The position numbers were made by a program, and so were the translations under genes. Shown in pieces: positions 1 to 10,513 of a DNA stretch of 64,000 bases. Where the stretch lies: NCBI GenBank assembly GCA_963989385.1, contig OZ022511.1, positions 27,646,503-27,710,502 on the forward strand. Reading direction: 5' to 3'. Positions within the stretch are counted from its first letter, which is position 1. Each line of letters opens with the position of its first letter. Origin of the DNA: Ctena decussata (taxonomy: Eukaryota; Mollusca; Bivalvia; Lucinida; Lucinidae). The notes under the pieces were generated by a model. It saw only the letters and a list, made by a program, of their open reading frames with translations, was not told the DNA's origin and searched no databases.

Positions 1-677
1 ATGTGACGTAACGACATCATATCGACGTGAGTATGACGTCATTTGACGTCATGTGCCGGCTGAGGTAAGATTATTCAACATTTTCTTGTGATTTATGAGC
101 AAAGATGACAGCGCTGATGCTGACTTTGACTTAAAATGGTACTAAAATTGGTACAAGTACAGACAAATCATAGAACAGTTGTTTAGTGAAGGCTTGGTCA
201 CATTTCTGTCAAAGTCAGTTGCACATTTTTATCTATCTACTAATCCTCTCAGATGGTAGGGTAGGGGGTAAGGGTAAGGGTAAAGTGTTGAATCTTAGTC
301 TCTAAAATTATGGCGTAAAGTGTCTCTCGCAATCAAACATATGATGTCACAAGACTGCCTTTCAAGCATGAGATCCGATCATTTTATTTAATCCAACAGA
401 CCAACAAATCCGCACCCAGTGTGCCCTGGGCTGATATAAGGACCGATTGCTGCCTGGCGATAGCAGTGCTTTTTCACTCGATGTCACACACTTTAACAGA
501 GAATTGTATTATAATAGGTTTGAGAAAATCACACCTTCAATTGTATTAAAAGCAGTGTATGCCATGCTCAGCCAGTTTTTCAATGGCATTACAAACGGAA
601 ATTCTTTCAACAGAAGCTTCCGATTTCCTCAAACAAATAACTACTCTCTCGTCATTTATTCCTTATTCATTATTATA
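1..677. other. Anonymous sequence with two CRE-like palindromes
   Basis: No gene is recognised here. Two perfect TGACGTCA palindromes lie at 34-41 and 44-51, only two bases apart, and TGACGTAA precedes them at 4-11. This is the consensus for CREB/ATF factors, but no promoter or exon is visible nearby, so function is unproven. A short G-rich stretch of GGGTAA-like steps at 248-285 resembles degenerate telomere-type repeats. Confidence 0.4.
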
Positions 678-915
678 TGAGCCGCAACACGAGAAAACCA
701 ACATTGTGGTTGTACGCCCAGCGCAGACTCAGATCAGCCTGGGCTTCCACTCAGTCTGATCAGAGTCTCCTCAATGCATTTAAAGGGTAACTAAAGGTCT
801 AAGCTACCCTTATGCGGACAGTGAAGACTCTGATCAGACTGGGCGGATGCCCAGGCTGATCTGAGTCTACGCTGGATGCACAACCACATTGTTGGTTTTC
901 TCGTGTCGCGGCTCA
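678..915. repeat. Family A foldback MITE, copy 1
   Basis: A 238-bp element begins TGAGCCGC and ends GCGGCTCA, and its two halves are inverted copies along nearly their whole length. Recurrent landmarks are GAAAACCAAC near the ends, a CAGACTCAGATCAGCCTGGG arm and an unpaired centre with AAGCTACC. Other copies here are flanked by TA (17457, 53505), which would fit a Tc1/mariner-mobilised MITE (inference). There is no coding capacity. Confidence 0.88.
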
Positions 916-1230
916 ATTACAAGCGCCTAAAACAGCCTCAGAACGGCTAAAAGTTAATTATATCACCATTCCAATCTTTAAGAAACAAGTGTCAGAATCA
1001 GGTATTTTCATGAATTCAAATACATTTATGTCTACTTACAGGAAGTAATAGCCACTAATAACCACAAATGTTCTTTTTAAGGAATGGCTATTTACGTCAT
1101 TTTCTGACGTCTAATATCATATTTAGACAGCATTTATGTATTCTACATTCCAACGTATGTCTTGAACTTTAAATCCTTATGAGCGTAAGTTCAATGCACT
1201 TCGTGTGCGTGTGTTGTGGTAGTGGGGTAT

Positions 1231-1290
1231 GGGGGGGGGGGGGGGGGGGGGGGGGGGAGTAGGGCAGGGTAGGGTAGGGTAGTAGGGTAT
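1231..1290. repeat. Poly-G run followed by GGGTA repeats
   Basis: About 27 consecutive G are followed by several (A)GGGTA steps. The stretch has strong potential for G-quadruplexes. The length of the G run should be treated as uncertain, because such runs are assembled and sequenced badly. The surrounding 916-1544 shows no gene. Confidence 0.85.
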
Positions 1291-1544
1291 ACATACACAC
1301 GCAAAACACAATTATTTTGCGAATTGTAAAGGTGCGTTGCTCGCTGAAGTTGCTGACTTCTGTTTAAGGATTTATGTCAATAATAACTACATGTATTTGA
1401 TACCCATGATTGCTACTAGAAGTAACAATTATACCATGGTATGTCCGTCTGTACGAGGAGATACTCCACAAGTGAAGCTCTTGGAATATTTTCTGAAACC
1501 ACGGTAAAACCGTTTTATACAACCCTCATTAGTAGTGCCCTTGT

Positions 1545-1879
1545 ACACAGGGTATAATTGATTCCGCCAATTTTCGCTTCCTGCAGAGACTGTACATCAT
1601 ATTTGGCTTCCGCCGAGACTGTCCGCGATCTTTTGCTTCCTGCCGAGACTTCTGTACATGATAAATGGCTTCCTGCAGAGACTGTCCGTGTGATTCTGCT
1701 TCCTGCCGAGGCTCTCGGCAGGAAGCAGAATCACGCGGACAGTCTCGGCAGGAAGCCATTTTGCGAGGACAGTAGTCTCTGCAGGAAGCAAGAGTTCGCG
1801 GACAGTCTCGGCGGAAGCCAAATATGATGTACAGTCTCTGCAGGAAGCGAAAATTAGCGGAATCGATTATACCCTGTGT
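1545..1879. repeat. Family M foldback element with internal short repeats
   Basis: A 335-bp inverted repeat has ends ACACAGGGTATAAT and its complement. Each arm is built from degenerate copies of a module of about 35 bp, GCTTCCTGCCGAGACTGT, so the element is both a palindrome and a minisatellite. The centre is near 1712. Open reading frames on both strands are by-products of the symmetry, not genes. Confidence 0.85.
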
Positions 1880-1951
1880 TGTAGATTATGAAATATTTTG
1901 TGTCAAACTTTTTGTTCTGGCAAAGGTGGTAGTTAAGTATTTCCTCGCGTC

Positions 1952-2169
1952 TAGGGGAGAGTCGGGTAACTTCGGACAGCGGGTAATTTCGGACAGTGAC
2001 ACTGTTTCCTTTATATGTCAGTTGGTTTGACATAAAACAAAAATAACTGGCCAAACAGTGAAAATCCTGATGAGACGGCTCATTATGAGCCGTCTCATCT
2101 GGATTTTCACTGTTTGCCATGATAAGTCCGAATTTACCCGCCTGTCCGAAGTGATCCGACTCTCCCCTA
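1952..2169. repeat. Family I MITE, copy 1
   Basis: Terminal inverted repeats begin TAGGGGAGAGTCGG and contain AACTTCGGACAG; they close with CCGACTCTCCCCTA. A compact hairpin cassette at 2049-2119 (ends AAACAGTG and CACTGTTT, heart GGCTCATTATGAGCC) occupies the middle. The same cassette recurs inside two unrelated MITE families in this window. A second copy of family I lies in the EF-hand gene intron at 59851-60055. Confidence 0.85.
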
Positions 2170-2440
2170 ATGAAAGGCGCCGTTGTCAAGTGGCTCTGTT
2201 AGACTGACTCGGTTATGGTGCAGAAGGTCGTGGGTTCAAATCCCGGCTTGGGCGACTGGACAACTATGTCAACCCAGCAGTAAATGGGTACTTTCTCGAA
2301 TCAGGGAAGGATAAGGCAGCGAAAGGACAGGGATGGACTACGACTTTCATACGTTTTGCCCCAGATACAGCGGCCAACTAACCCCATCTGCCTCTATGGC
2401 CACTAGGCTATGGAAAAACCTCTACCTCTCTACCTGTAAT
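2170..2440 (+). repeat. tRNA-derived SINE
   Basis: The start is tRNA-like. There is an A-box-like TTGTCAAGTGGC at about 2185 and a B-box GGGTTCAAATCCC at about 2231, spaced as in a tRNA-derived Pol III promoter. It is followed by about 180 bp of unrelated body. It abuts the end of the family I MITE. The fold lacks a proper acceptor stem, so it is a SINE and not a tRNA gene. The 3' end is not clear. Confidence 0.7.
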
Positions 2441-3294
2441 GAGTATATCCAAATATTTACACTTGCCACTGACTTCCGAAAGGTGAACCCTTTCATACAC
2501 CGATGAACAGATGAAGGGCAATGTGATCATGTCGTCAAGCTACGTCTTATGTAAACAAACGTCTTGCTTGGTTCTTGTAACGTTCGATCGACGCCACGTC
2601 AGGGCGACGGCTGTTTAACGTTATGGCCGAACACGTCGTTACTAACTTTTCTTCGACCCATATTTTGCCTATTCTACACCAAATTACCACGAAAACGGCT
2701 CAGAGAGGCTCACAAATAAAGTGTAAATATGAGAATAAAAATGATTTTTTCATCGTTCATCGTGTGGAGAAGCCAGTGAGCATCCCTAAAATTCTACAAG
2801 AAGCGCTTCGCGCTTCATGGAATTATAGTTCCGCCCACTGGCTTCATCATACGATGACCGCTGAAAAATCAAATTGTTAGTCTTACATGTAAATAATGTG
2901 AGTTTTATCAACTTGTAGTACTAGTACGAACAAGGTTAATCGCTGAATGTATGTTACGTCCTTGCAGTTCAGGGCATTTCGACCCCAGTAAACTCTGAAC
3001 AACTCCTTCCGTCTTGCCATTCGTGTGTCTTTCTGTCTGTCTCTTTTTCATTCAAAATGCAGAATGGCACTTTGAAATGAGTACATTTTCACATCATAAA
3101 ACTACATCAATACTGGAGTATAATGAAACTATGCAAATGAACAATGCTGCACTTGAAGATGTAAAAAGAAATTTAACACTATCTGAATGTATTAATTTTA
3201 TTCTAATTTCAAAGAAATTTCAAAGAAATTGTCCTCAGAACCTGAAAACAATATCAGATTTCTGTTTATAAAGACGCTTGTCTTTTGTACATGT
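2441..3294. other. Anonymous stretch
   Basis: The frames of about 85 codons at 2623-2880 and 3014-3271 show no recognisable domain, no splice-site context and no signs of codon bias. An imperfect inverted repeat around 2765-2865 (GCCAGTGAGCATCC against its near-complement) suggests one more unrecognised MITE. Confidence 0.4.
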
Positions 3295-3512
3295 ACCGTA
3301 AAAAATTAAGAATCGGAGCAAATAGTTCTAAGCAATCAGTTTATACCCAGATCAGACTGCTCCAGCAGGAGCAGTCTGATCTGGGTATACACTGATTGCT
3401 ATTCAATCGGCATTTTCTACACGCATTGCAGCATTATTAAACCAAACTGTTCCATGTTTAGGACAATTATGGTAATTTTGAGGTGTCCCAATATTCAGAA
3501 TTTTGACGGTAT
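3295..3512. repeat. Family U MITE, copy 1
   Basis: The element starts TACCGTAAAA and ends TTTTGACGGTA, 218 bp. One side contains GGTGTCCCAATATT. The middle is the hairpin cassette at 3336-3404 with arms AGATCAGACTGCTCC and GGAGCAGTCTGATCT. Two further copies are at 7584-7793 and, interrupted, at 20234-23382. Confidence 0.8.
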
Positions 3513-3787
3513 ACTTGACTTTTAAGTTCTATAATGACACGTTATGTAATTCTGGAACATCAGCGAAAAAGACGTTAGAATTCCATGTTAAGGCACAGTG
3601 GTATCAGTTGTTGAAAATGCATGTCATACCTGGCGAAGACATAGGAGGGGAATATCAAACAGTTTTCAGCCTCACACAGAAAGAGCGAGGTATTTGGATT
3701 TTGCACTGTCATAGTCCACGCTGGTTAAGTCAATAACTACCGGACGGTTCGAATCTTGGTCACCTAACCAGCACTCCATGACAGCAG

Positions 3788-4045
3788 TCAACTTATCATC
3801 ATCCTCATATCTCCGGCCCCGAAGGTGGTTTTCAGCCTGTGAAAGAGGCGGAAGTCACTAGGGGCTAAATCTGAAGAATAGGCAAGATGAGGGAGGGAGG
3901 GGAGGGGGGAGGGAGGGGAGTTTGTAGCCGCACTCGCGCACAGCTTCCATCGCCACTCGGCTGGTGTGTACTGGCGCGTTGTCCTGGCGAAGCAGAATCT
4001 CACTGGGGGCATGTCTCTTCCAAAAAGTGTTGTGCACCCAGCAAT
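3788..4045 (-). pseudogene. Degenerate mariner transposase fragment
   Basis: Read on the minus strand, one frame gives QDNAPVHTSRVAMEA (about 3940-3985) and another gives YSSDLAPSDFRLFHRLK (about 3830-3880). These match the second and third catalytic-aspartate motifs of mariner DDE transposases, where the third is normally YSPDLAPSD. They are in different frames because a purine-rich GGGAGG insertion (about 3888-3920) shifts the frame. Neither the first catalytic block nor mariner terminal repeats are seen. It is an old, inactive fragment. Confidence 0.8.
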
Positions 4046-4315
4046 ATGATCCTACATAAAATCAGTATAGCTACGGCACTGATGTACACCAGGCGTGGTG
4101 CATTGTACTACACGTATCCAAAATGGAAACAAATGTGCGAAGTTGAAACTTTCTGATATCTCCTCGTAATGGTAAATAATAATCAAGCTAATATAGTGTT
4201 GACTGAAGCTGTAGAAGATATACTCAGACGCCAATTTTTGAATGCTCATATTTTTTCTCATTTTTTTATTAATAGTTCTGAAGTTCTCTCTTAAGTTGCA
4301 ATAATGTGGTACAGT
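4046..4315. other. Anonymous stretch before the satellite
   Basis: No gene, tRNA-like box or inverted repeat is recognised here. Confidence 0.4.
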
Positions 4316-6545
4316 AAAATGCAGCATGATAGGCTTGACTAGCTACATTTATGGTAAGTTGGTTGGCTGTAACTAGTGCATACTGCAGTATGCATATTAT
4401 CGTGAAGCTGGCTGGCTGTAACCAGCCATACTGCCGAATAAATATTATCGTGAAGTTGGTTGGCAGTAACTGATGCAAACTGCTGCAGTATGAATATGAT
4501 CTTAAAGCTGGTTGACTGTAACTGGAGCATACTGAAGTATGAATATTATCGTGAAGTTGGTTAGCTTTAATCAGTCATATTGCAGAATGAATATTATCGT
4601 GAAGTTGGCTTGCAGTAACTGGTGCATACTGCAGTATGAATATTATCGTGGAACTGGTTGTGTGTAACTGGTGCATATACTGCAGTATGAATGTTATCGT
4701 GAAGCTGCTGGCTGTAACTGGTGCATACAGCAGTATGAATATTATCGTTAAGTTGGTTGGCTGTAACTGGTGGTACTGCAGTAAGAATATTATTAACAAG
4801 TTGGCTGGTTGTAACTGGTGCATACTGCAGTATGGATATTATTATGAAGCTGGCCGGCTGTAACTGGTGCATACTGCAGTATGAATATTATCGTGAAGTC
4901 GGTTGCCTGTAACTGGTGCATACTGCAGTATGACTTCTACCGTGAATCTGGCTAGCTGTAACTAGAGCATACTGCAGTATGAATATTTTCGTGAAGTAAG
5001 GTTGCTGTGACTGGTGCATACTGCAGAATGAATTTTATCGTGAAGTTGGTTGGCTTTTACCGGTGCATACTGTAGTATGAATATTATTAAGAAGCTGGCT
5101 GGTTTTATCTGGTGCATACTGCAGTTTGAATACAATCGTGTAGCTGTGTGGTTGTTACGGGTGCATACTGCAGTATGGATATTATCGTAAAGTATGTTAG
5201 CTGTAACTGGTGCATACTGCAGTATGATGGATGGATGGATGACTTGCGATTTTGCGTCCTTTTTACTGCAGTATGAATATTATCGTGAAGTTTGATGGCT
5301 GTAACTGGTGCGCACTGCAGAACGAATATTATCGTGAATTTGGTCGCCTCTAAGTGGTAGATACGAATATTTTCGTGAAGCTGGCTGGCTGTAACTGGTG
5401 CATACTGCAGAACGATTATCATCGTGAAGTAGGTTGGCTGTACCTGGTGCATACTGCAGTGTGAATATTATCAAAAGGCTGGATGGCTGCAACTGATGCA
5501 TACTGCAGTATTAATATAATCGTGAAGCGGACTGGTTGAGACTAGTGCTTAATGCAGTATGAATATTATTGTGAAGCTGGGAGACTGTAAAACGAACATT
5601 ATCATGAATCTGGTTGGTCGTAGCTGATGCATACTGCAGTATGAATATTATCGTGAAGTTTGTTTGCTGTAACTGTTGCATACGGCAGTATGAATATTTA
5701 AAAGAAACTGGCTGGCAGTAACTGGTGTATACTGCAGTATGAATATTGGTCGGCTGTTACTGGTGCATACTGCAGTATGAATATTACCATGAAGCTGGCG
5801 TCGTGTAACTGGTGCATAGTGCAGTATGAATATTATCGTGAAGCGGGCTAGGCGTAATTGGTGCATACTGCGGTATGAATATTATCGTAAAGTTGATTGG
5901 CTGTAACTGGTGCATGCTGCAGTATGAATGTTATCGAGTAGCGGGCTGGCTTTAACTAGTACTTACTACAGTATGAATAATATCGGTAAGGTGGCTGGCT
6001 GTAACTGGTGCATACTGCAGTATGAATATTACCGTGAAGATTGATGACTGTAACTGGTGCATACTGCAGTATATTTTCGTGAAGTTGGTAGGCTGTAACT
6101 AGTGCATACTGCAAAATAATATTATCGTAAAGTCGGCCGGATGTAACAGGTGCATACTGCAGTATGAATATATTTGTGACGCTGTCTGGGTAAAACTGGT
6201 GCATACTACAGTATGAATATTATCGTGAATTTGATGGCTGTAACTGGTGCAAACTGCGGTATGAATTTTATTGTGAAGTTGGTTGGCTGTAACTGGAGCA
6301 TACTGCAGTATGAATACTATCGTGAAGTTGTTTGGCAGTAACTGGAGCAAACTGCAGCATGAATATTATCGTGAAGCTGATTGGCTGTAACTGAAGCATA
6401 CTGCAGCATTAATATTACAGTGAAGTTGATTGGCTGTAACTTGAGCAAACTGCAGCATGAATATTATCGTGAAGTAGTTGGCTGTAACTGGAGCATACTG
6501 CAGTATGAATATTATCGTGAAGTAGTTGGCTGTATAAACTTTGCA
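4316..6545. repeat. 49-bp satellite array
   Basis: About 45 diverged head-to-tail monomers of about 49 bp are present. The consensus reads GTGCATACTGCAGTATGAAT, then ATTATCGTGAAGTTGG, then TTGGCTGTAACTG. Most monomers carry the perfect 14-bp palindrome CATACTGCAGTATG with a PstI site. A unit of about 49 bp is not a multiple of three, and the apparent ORFs across the array are repeat translations. At 5222-5267 the array is interrupted by a GGATGGATGGATGACTTGCG segment that matches the tail of the SINE at 33066-33269. Confidence 0.93.
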
Positions 6546-6552
6546 TACTGAC

Positions 6553-6697
6553 TGCAGGTACAAAATGATATGTGACTTGCGACTTTGCACCCCTTTCAAT
6601 AGTATTTCAATGTTAGAAAAGAATCCCTGATTAGAAGAACCCAAGGCCGCCGGACTAACAGTCCAGCGTATAACCCACTGGGCTGCCAGTGTACTAT
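6553..6697 (-). repeat. Degenerate tRNA-derived SINE
   Basis: On the minus strand the right end reads GGCAGCCCAGTGGGTTATAC, an A-box-like tRNA head. The left part (TGTGACTTGCGACTTTGC) corresponds to the 3' tail of the better preserved SINE at 33066-33269. The B-box is decayed. It lies at the end of the satellite array. Confidence 0.6.
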
Positions 6698-7583
6698 AGA
6701 CTCAATCTAATATGTAGGCCTCATTATGTTAATGCATTTTTAAGCACAAGTAAGGGTAGAAACTACAGAAATAACAATAACAATAGCAATAATAATTATG
6801 ATAAAATAATAATAATACAATGTTATACATGTAATAATAAAAAATGATTAATAAAACAGTAAATGTATACTAATATTTAATTCTCTTGCTGATAGTTGAT
6901 ACAATAAGTAACTGCATAATGATCTAAATGAGTTAAATAATTTAATGAATAAAGTCCTAGTAAGATAAACAAAATATTCTAAAACACGACTAAAAGAGCA
7001 AGATGTTAAACCTAGACTTACCATATTTATCAGTATTTTAGTGGCAACATTATTTCCACTTTATGGTTCTAGGTTAACATTTATGTCATTTCTATAACAC
7101 AAAGTCAGCAACTTTTTGTTGCAAATGTATCTGCTGCATTCGGAAGACATGACGTCAATAAAATATGGTTTAATCCAAGGTTCAAACGAACTCTTAATCC
7201 TGACATAACCTCAGTACAGTAATCCAAAACATATCTCTTTTTGTTTAAGTAAAACCGTCGCCTGTCCTTTACTACTTTAGATGCGTGCTGTCTACCAACT
7301 TATTCTGACTGCCAATTTTTATGCGTTTTTTCATTCAACAGTCACATGCAACACACCTGCACATTTCAATATGAATGAAACCGCCGACAGCGCCTTAAAA
7401 AGTCATGTTTAACATTGCATGATCTTCATCAATAAAGGAAACGTAAAAATACAAGCTGTGCCAAGCATTAGACTGGTACTTTCGCTTTCCGTTATTATCG
7501 ATTTGGGTTTGAACGTCGTCGGAAGACTGCACGATTACAAAGCATAATTCTTCCATTAAAGTTAACCTGAATTTGCACTGCTT
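6698..7583. other. AT-rich anonymous stretch
   Basis: The segment is AT-rich, with AATAAT steps at about 6765-6850. I see no exon, RNA gene or repeat end. Confidence 0.5.
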
Positions 7584-7793
7584 TACCGTAAAATTGCTAA
7601 ATATTTGGACTCATAAGTCTGAACAAACAGTGCAGACCCAGATCAGACTGCTCCCGAAGGAGCAGTCTGATCAGGGTCAACACTGTTTGCCATTTCATCT
7701 GCGTCATTTGGACACGACTGCATTAAAAAGGCAACGTTTTAGGACGTTTACGGCAATTATTTTAGGTGTCCCAATATTTACATTTTTACGGTA
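7584..7793. repeat. Family U MITE, copy 2
   Basis: The ends are TTACCGTAAAATTG and ATTTTTACGGTA. The central hairpin cassette at 7619-7692 has arms CAGATCAGACTGCTCC and GGAGCAGTCTGATCAG, bounded by AAACAGTG and CACTGTTTGCC. It has the same layout as the copy at 3295-3512. The 79-codon frame through it is not a gene. Confidence 0.82.
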
Positions 7794-9447
7794 TTTTAAT
7801 CAGAAGAATTAGCAGCTGCGTGTTTCACGACAAGACACACGTTTGACAGGATCACTCGCAGACAAGTGGTTAATAAGAATCAATAAAAGAATATTCATTT
7901 TGCATCTTCAAAAATACTGCCACCTTTCTCGACTCGTGTGTTATCAGGGTAACTGCAGCTTTGAAACTGCCTTATCGACCTGATAACCATTTTTATCTTT
8001 CGGATATCCTTATTTGTAATCAGTTCCATCATAATCATTAAAAAAAATAACGAATAGTCTTTAAGATTTGCTCCATTTTAGCACGTATGACGTGGCATTG
8101 CAGCAGTGGAACATTTCAGCCACATCATGTGATTTCAGACAATATGGCAATGAAGACAAGCAAAGGCTCTAATCAGACTGCACTTAAGTGCAGTCTGTTT
8201 AGAGCCTTCACTTGTCACATCAGCTATCTATGGAATTGTCCAAAACCATACAGCCAACAGTGAGACGTCTTTAGACCCGGTTTAAACGACAAGGATGCTT
8301 TGCATATCACATGACAAAACTGTCACGCACGATGTCGTCCCGACGTCAGTGCGATATTGTTTCGACGGCATGTGCCTGAGGAACAATGCACTTATAGGTC
8401 ACAAAATGTAGCACGATACTATTGCGCATAGCCTTACGGTGGCACGCTGAGACAAACGGCTATGCAGAGTAGCGCCGTAGTCTGCTAGTGACAAGGAACT
8501 TCATCTCCTCGTGGGAGTCATATACTGAGGTAATCAATCAGTTAATTAGTTTATAATTGACTGATACATGTATACTCATTATCTCTGGTCAATAAATGGT
8601 TTGATATATGGGAGCATTCACTGTCATTATAAGGGTAGCATTCCCATTATGTGTTAATTTCAAAGACTTTAAAGGAAGTTTTGATTTGACTCATGAGACT
8701 GGCCAAGAGTATATTAAGCCAAGGTCGGTATGGATATTTAGAAAGTACGCTTATTGTCTATTGCTGCAAGAACTTATACCTATAGAACCGAGATCAAGTA
8801 AGAGAGTTGTCGCGAGAGGTAAAATATCGGCTCGTTATATTTCGTGTTTGGCTCATGGCGTTTTGGGTATTATCCAGTTTAAGATAGACGGCGGACAAAG
8901 TTTGAAAGAATAGTTGCCCAATGAAAGTTTCCCAGCTTTCCCTCGAAAAATGCGCAAGCTCGGTGCGGAAAATGCCGTCTGTTTGCGAAAATGCGAATAA
9001 GAGAATAATATGTAGCAACTAAGATATACGTGACACATTTTATTAGCGTTTGGTAGGGTCGGTTCTTCTGTTTCAGCTCATTTTCAGAGCTTAAACTTAT
9101 TGGCGTCGCTTGAACGACCCTTTGAGACATTATTTCCGTACTGTAAACAGTCGAACGAGCCTGCGCAGCCAGACAAACAGTCATGGGTCTTCACCTTTCA
9201 CTTTTAGTTCGGATTTTGTGGAAACATGTATACGAGACGTTCTCAGTTAAGCTGGGCCATTAGCTATTAATTTTGTCCTTCCTATTACCTCTCTTTAAAT
9301 TACAAAATAATGGTTCTAATTACCCTCTGACAAGTAGCCCTCTGTCTAAAGAAGTAGTTAAAAGTACCAAGACATAAATGCGTTTTGTTAGACATTTTTT
9401 ACACTGGTTCGAATAATGATACCCTGGTTAAAAAGGCGACGTTTTTG
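7794..9447. other. Anonymous stretch with one hairpin
   Basis: The only obvious structure is a palindrome at about 8155-8218 (GACAAGCAAAGGCTCTAATC opposite a near-complement, heart CACTTAAGTG). The 101-codon frame at 8608-8913 matches nothing I know and has no splice context. A 40-bp segment at 9222-9262 (around GACGTTCTCAGTTAAGCTGG) recurs inverted at 11455-11496, which marks an unnamed dispersed repeat. Confidence 0.45.
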
Positions 9448-9505
9448 AATTAAAATCTGAAAGCGTTCCTTCAAGAGCAGAGAATACATTCACAAGAAGG
9501 AACAT

Positions 9506-9551
9506 GGGCCAGACTACGTAGTTTCGGCTAATAAAGCCTCTTCAGTGACCC
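9506..9551 (-). ncRNA. Type I hammerhead ribozyme, unit 1
   Basis: Minus-strand reading, in order. Stem I strand GGGTCA (9546-9551); core CTGAAGA (9539-9545); stem II GGCT/AGCC with loop TTATT (9526-9538); core GAA plus A15.1 (9522-9525). The stem III region ACTACGTAGT spans 9513-9522, followed by C17 at 9512. The second stem I strand TGGCCC (9506-9511) pairs with GGGTCA, with one G-U. Every invariant core position is present, including the G10.1-C11.1 pair and the A15.1-U16.1 pair. Predicted cleavage is between 9512 and 9511. Stem III is a self-complementary 10-mer, so a monomer has only about 3 bp with a tetraloop, while two copies can share a full 10-bp stem. Confidence 0.88.
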
Positions 9552-9888
9552 TGACAATATCTAGTGACGAAACCAAAGAAGAGCATACTGTAATTGCTTA
9601 AGCTTAATTGGACAGTCGATTCAAAGACTGATTAGTATCAAAAAGGGTCCAAATAATATATAAAATGATGGCTTAGAATATGAGTATAAACCAATCTAAA
9701 ATATCAGATTTCTCAGAATATATCCTCTGATCTCAAAGGACGAAAATAAAATATAATCTGCACTATGGATGATGTACGGGGAGACGTTTTACGGCCGCCA
9801 CACTGCACAACACCAGCTGCAGTGAGGTAAAATTAAAATCTGAAAGCGTTCCTTCAAGAGCAGAGAATACATTCACAAGAAGGAACAT

Positions 9889-9934
9889 GGGCCAGACTAC
9901 GTAGTTTCGGCTAATAAAGCCTCTTCAGTGACCC
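9889..9934 (-). ncRNA. Type I hammerhead ribozyme, unit 2
   Basis: Core, stems and cleavage site are identical to those of unit 1, 383 bp further on. Cleavage at units 1 and 2 of a minus-strand transcript would release a 383-nt RNA. Confidence 0.88.
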
Positions 9935-10271
9935 TGACAATATCTAGTGACGAAACCAAAGAAGAGCATACTGTAATTGCTTAAGCTTAATTGGACAGTC
10001 GATTCAAAGACTGATTAGTATCAAAAAGGGTCCAAATAATATATAAAATGATGGCTTAGAATATGAGTATAAACCAATCTAAAATTTCAGATTTCTCAGA
10101 ATATATCCTCTGATCTCAAAGGACGAAAATAAAATATAATCTGCACTATGGATGATGTACGGGGAGACGTTTTACGGCCGCCACACTGCACAACACAAGC
10201 TGCAGTGAGGTAAAATTAAAATCTGAAAGCGTTCCTTCAAGAGCAGAGAATACATTCACAAGAAGGAACAT

Positions 10272-10317
10272 GGGCCAGACTACGTAGTTTCGGCTAATAA
10301 AGCCTCTTCAGTGACCC
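10272..10317 (-). ncRNA. Type I hammerhead ribozyme, unit 3
   Basis: This is the same intact hammerhead within the 3'-truncated third unit. All three ribozymes are sequence-identical over stems and core. Confidence 0.88.
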
Positions 10318-10513
10318 TGACAATATCTAGTGACGAAACCAAAGAAGAGCATACTGTAATTGCTTAAGCTTAATTGGACAGTCGATTCAAAGACTGATTA
10401 GTATCAAAAAGGGTCCAAATAATATATAAAATGATGGATTAGAATATGAGTATAAACCAATCTAAAATTTCAGATTTCTCAGAATATATCCTCTGATCTC
10501 AAAGGACGAAAAT

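Larger units (their letters stand above)
9448..10513 (-). mobile_element. Hammerhead-bearing 383-bp tandem repeat (probable animal retrozyme)
   Basis: Two full units and a third of about 296 bp are in direct tandem. Equivalent positions are 9452, 9835 and 10218, giving a period of exactly 383 bp. I see only a handful of substitutions between units, for example at 9704 and 10194, so the array is young. Each unit encodes one hammerhead ribozyme on the minus strand and no protein. Small non-coding tandem units with a type I hammerhead per unit match metazoan retrozymes, which are copied through self-cleaved circular RNAs. No target-site duplication was found at the array edges. Confidence 0.82.

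Noticed and set aside
2049..2119. CTGATGAG followed by a strong hairpin, resembling the start of a hammerhead ribozyme
   Set aside because: After the stem the sequence is TCTGGATTTTCAC; there is no GAAA core and no NUH site, so it is the palindromic cassette only.
4269..6644. Series of minus-strand frames with a repeating peptide of about 16 residues
   Set aside because: They are translations of the 49-bp satellite; the unit is not a multiple of three and frames change along the array.
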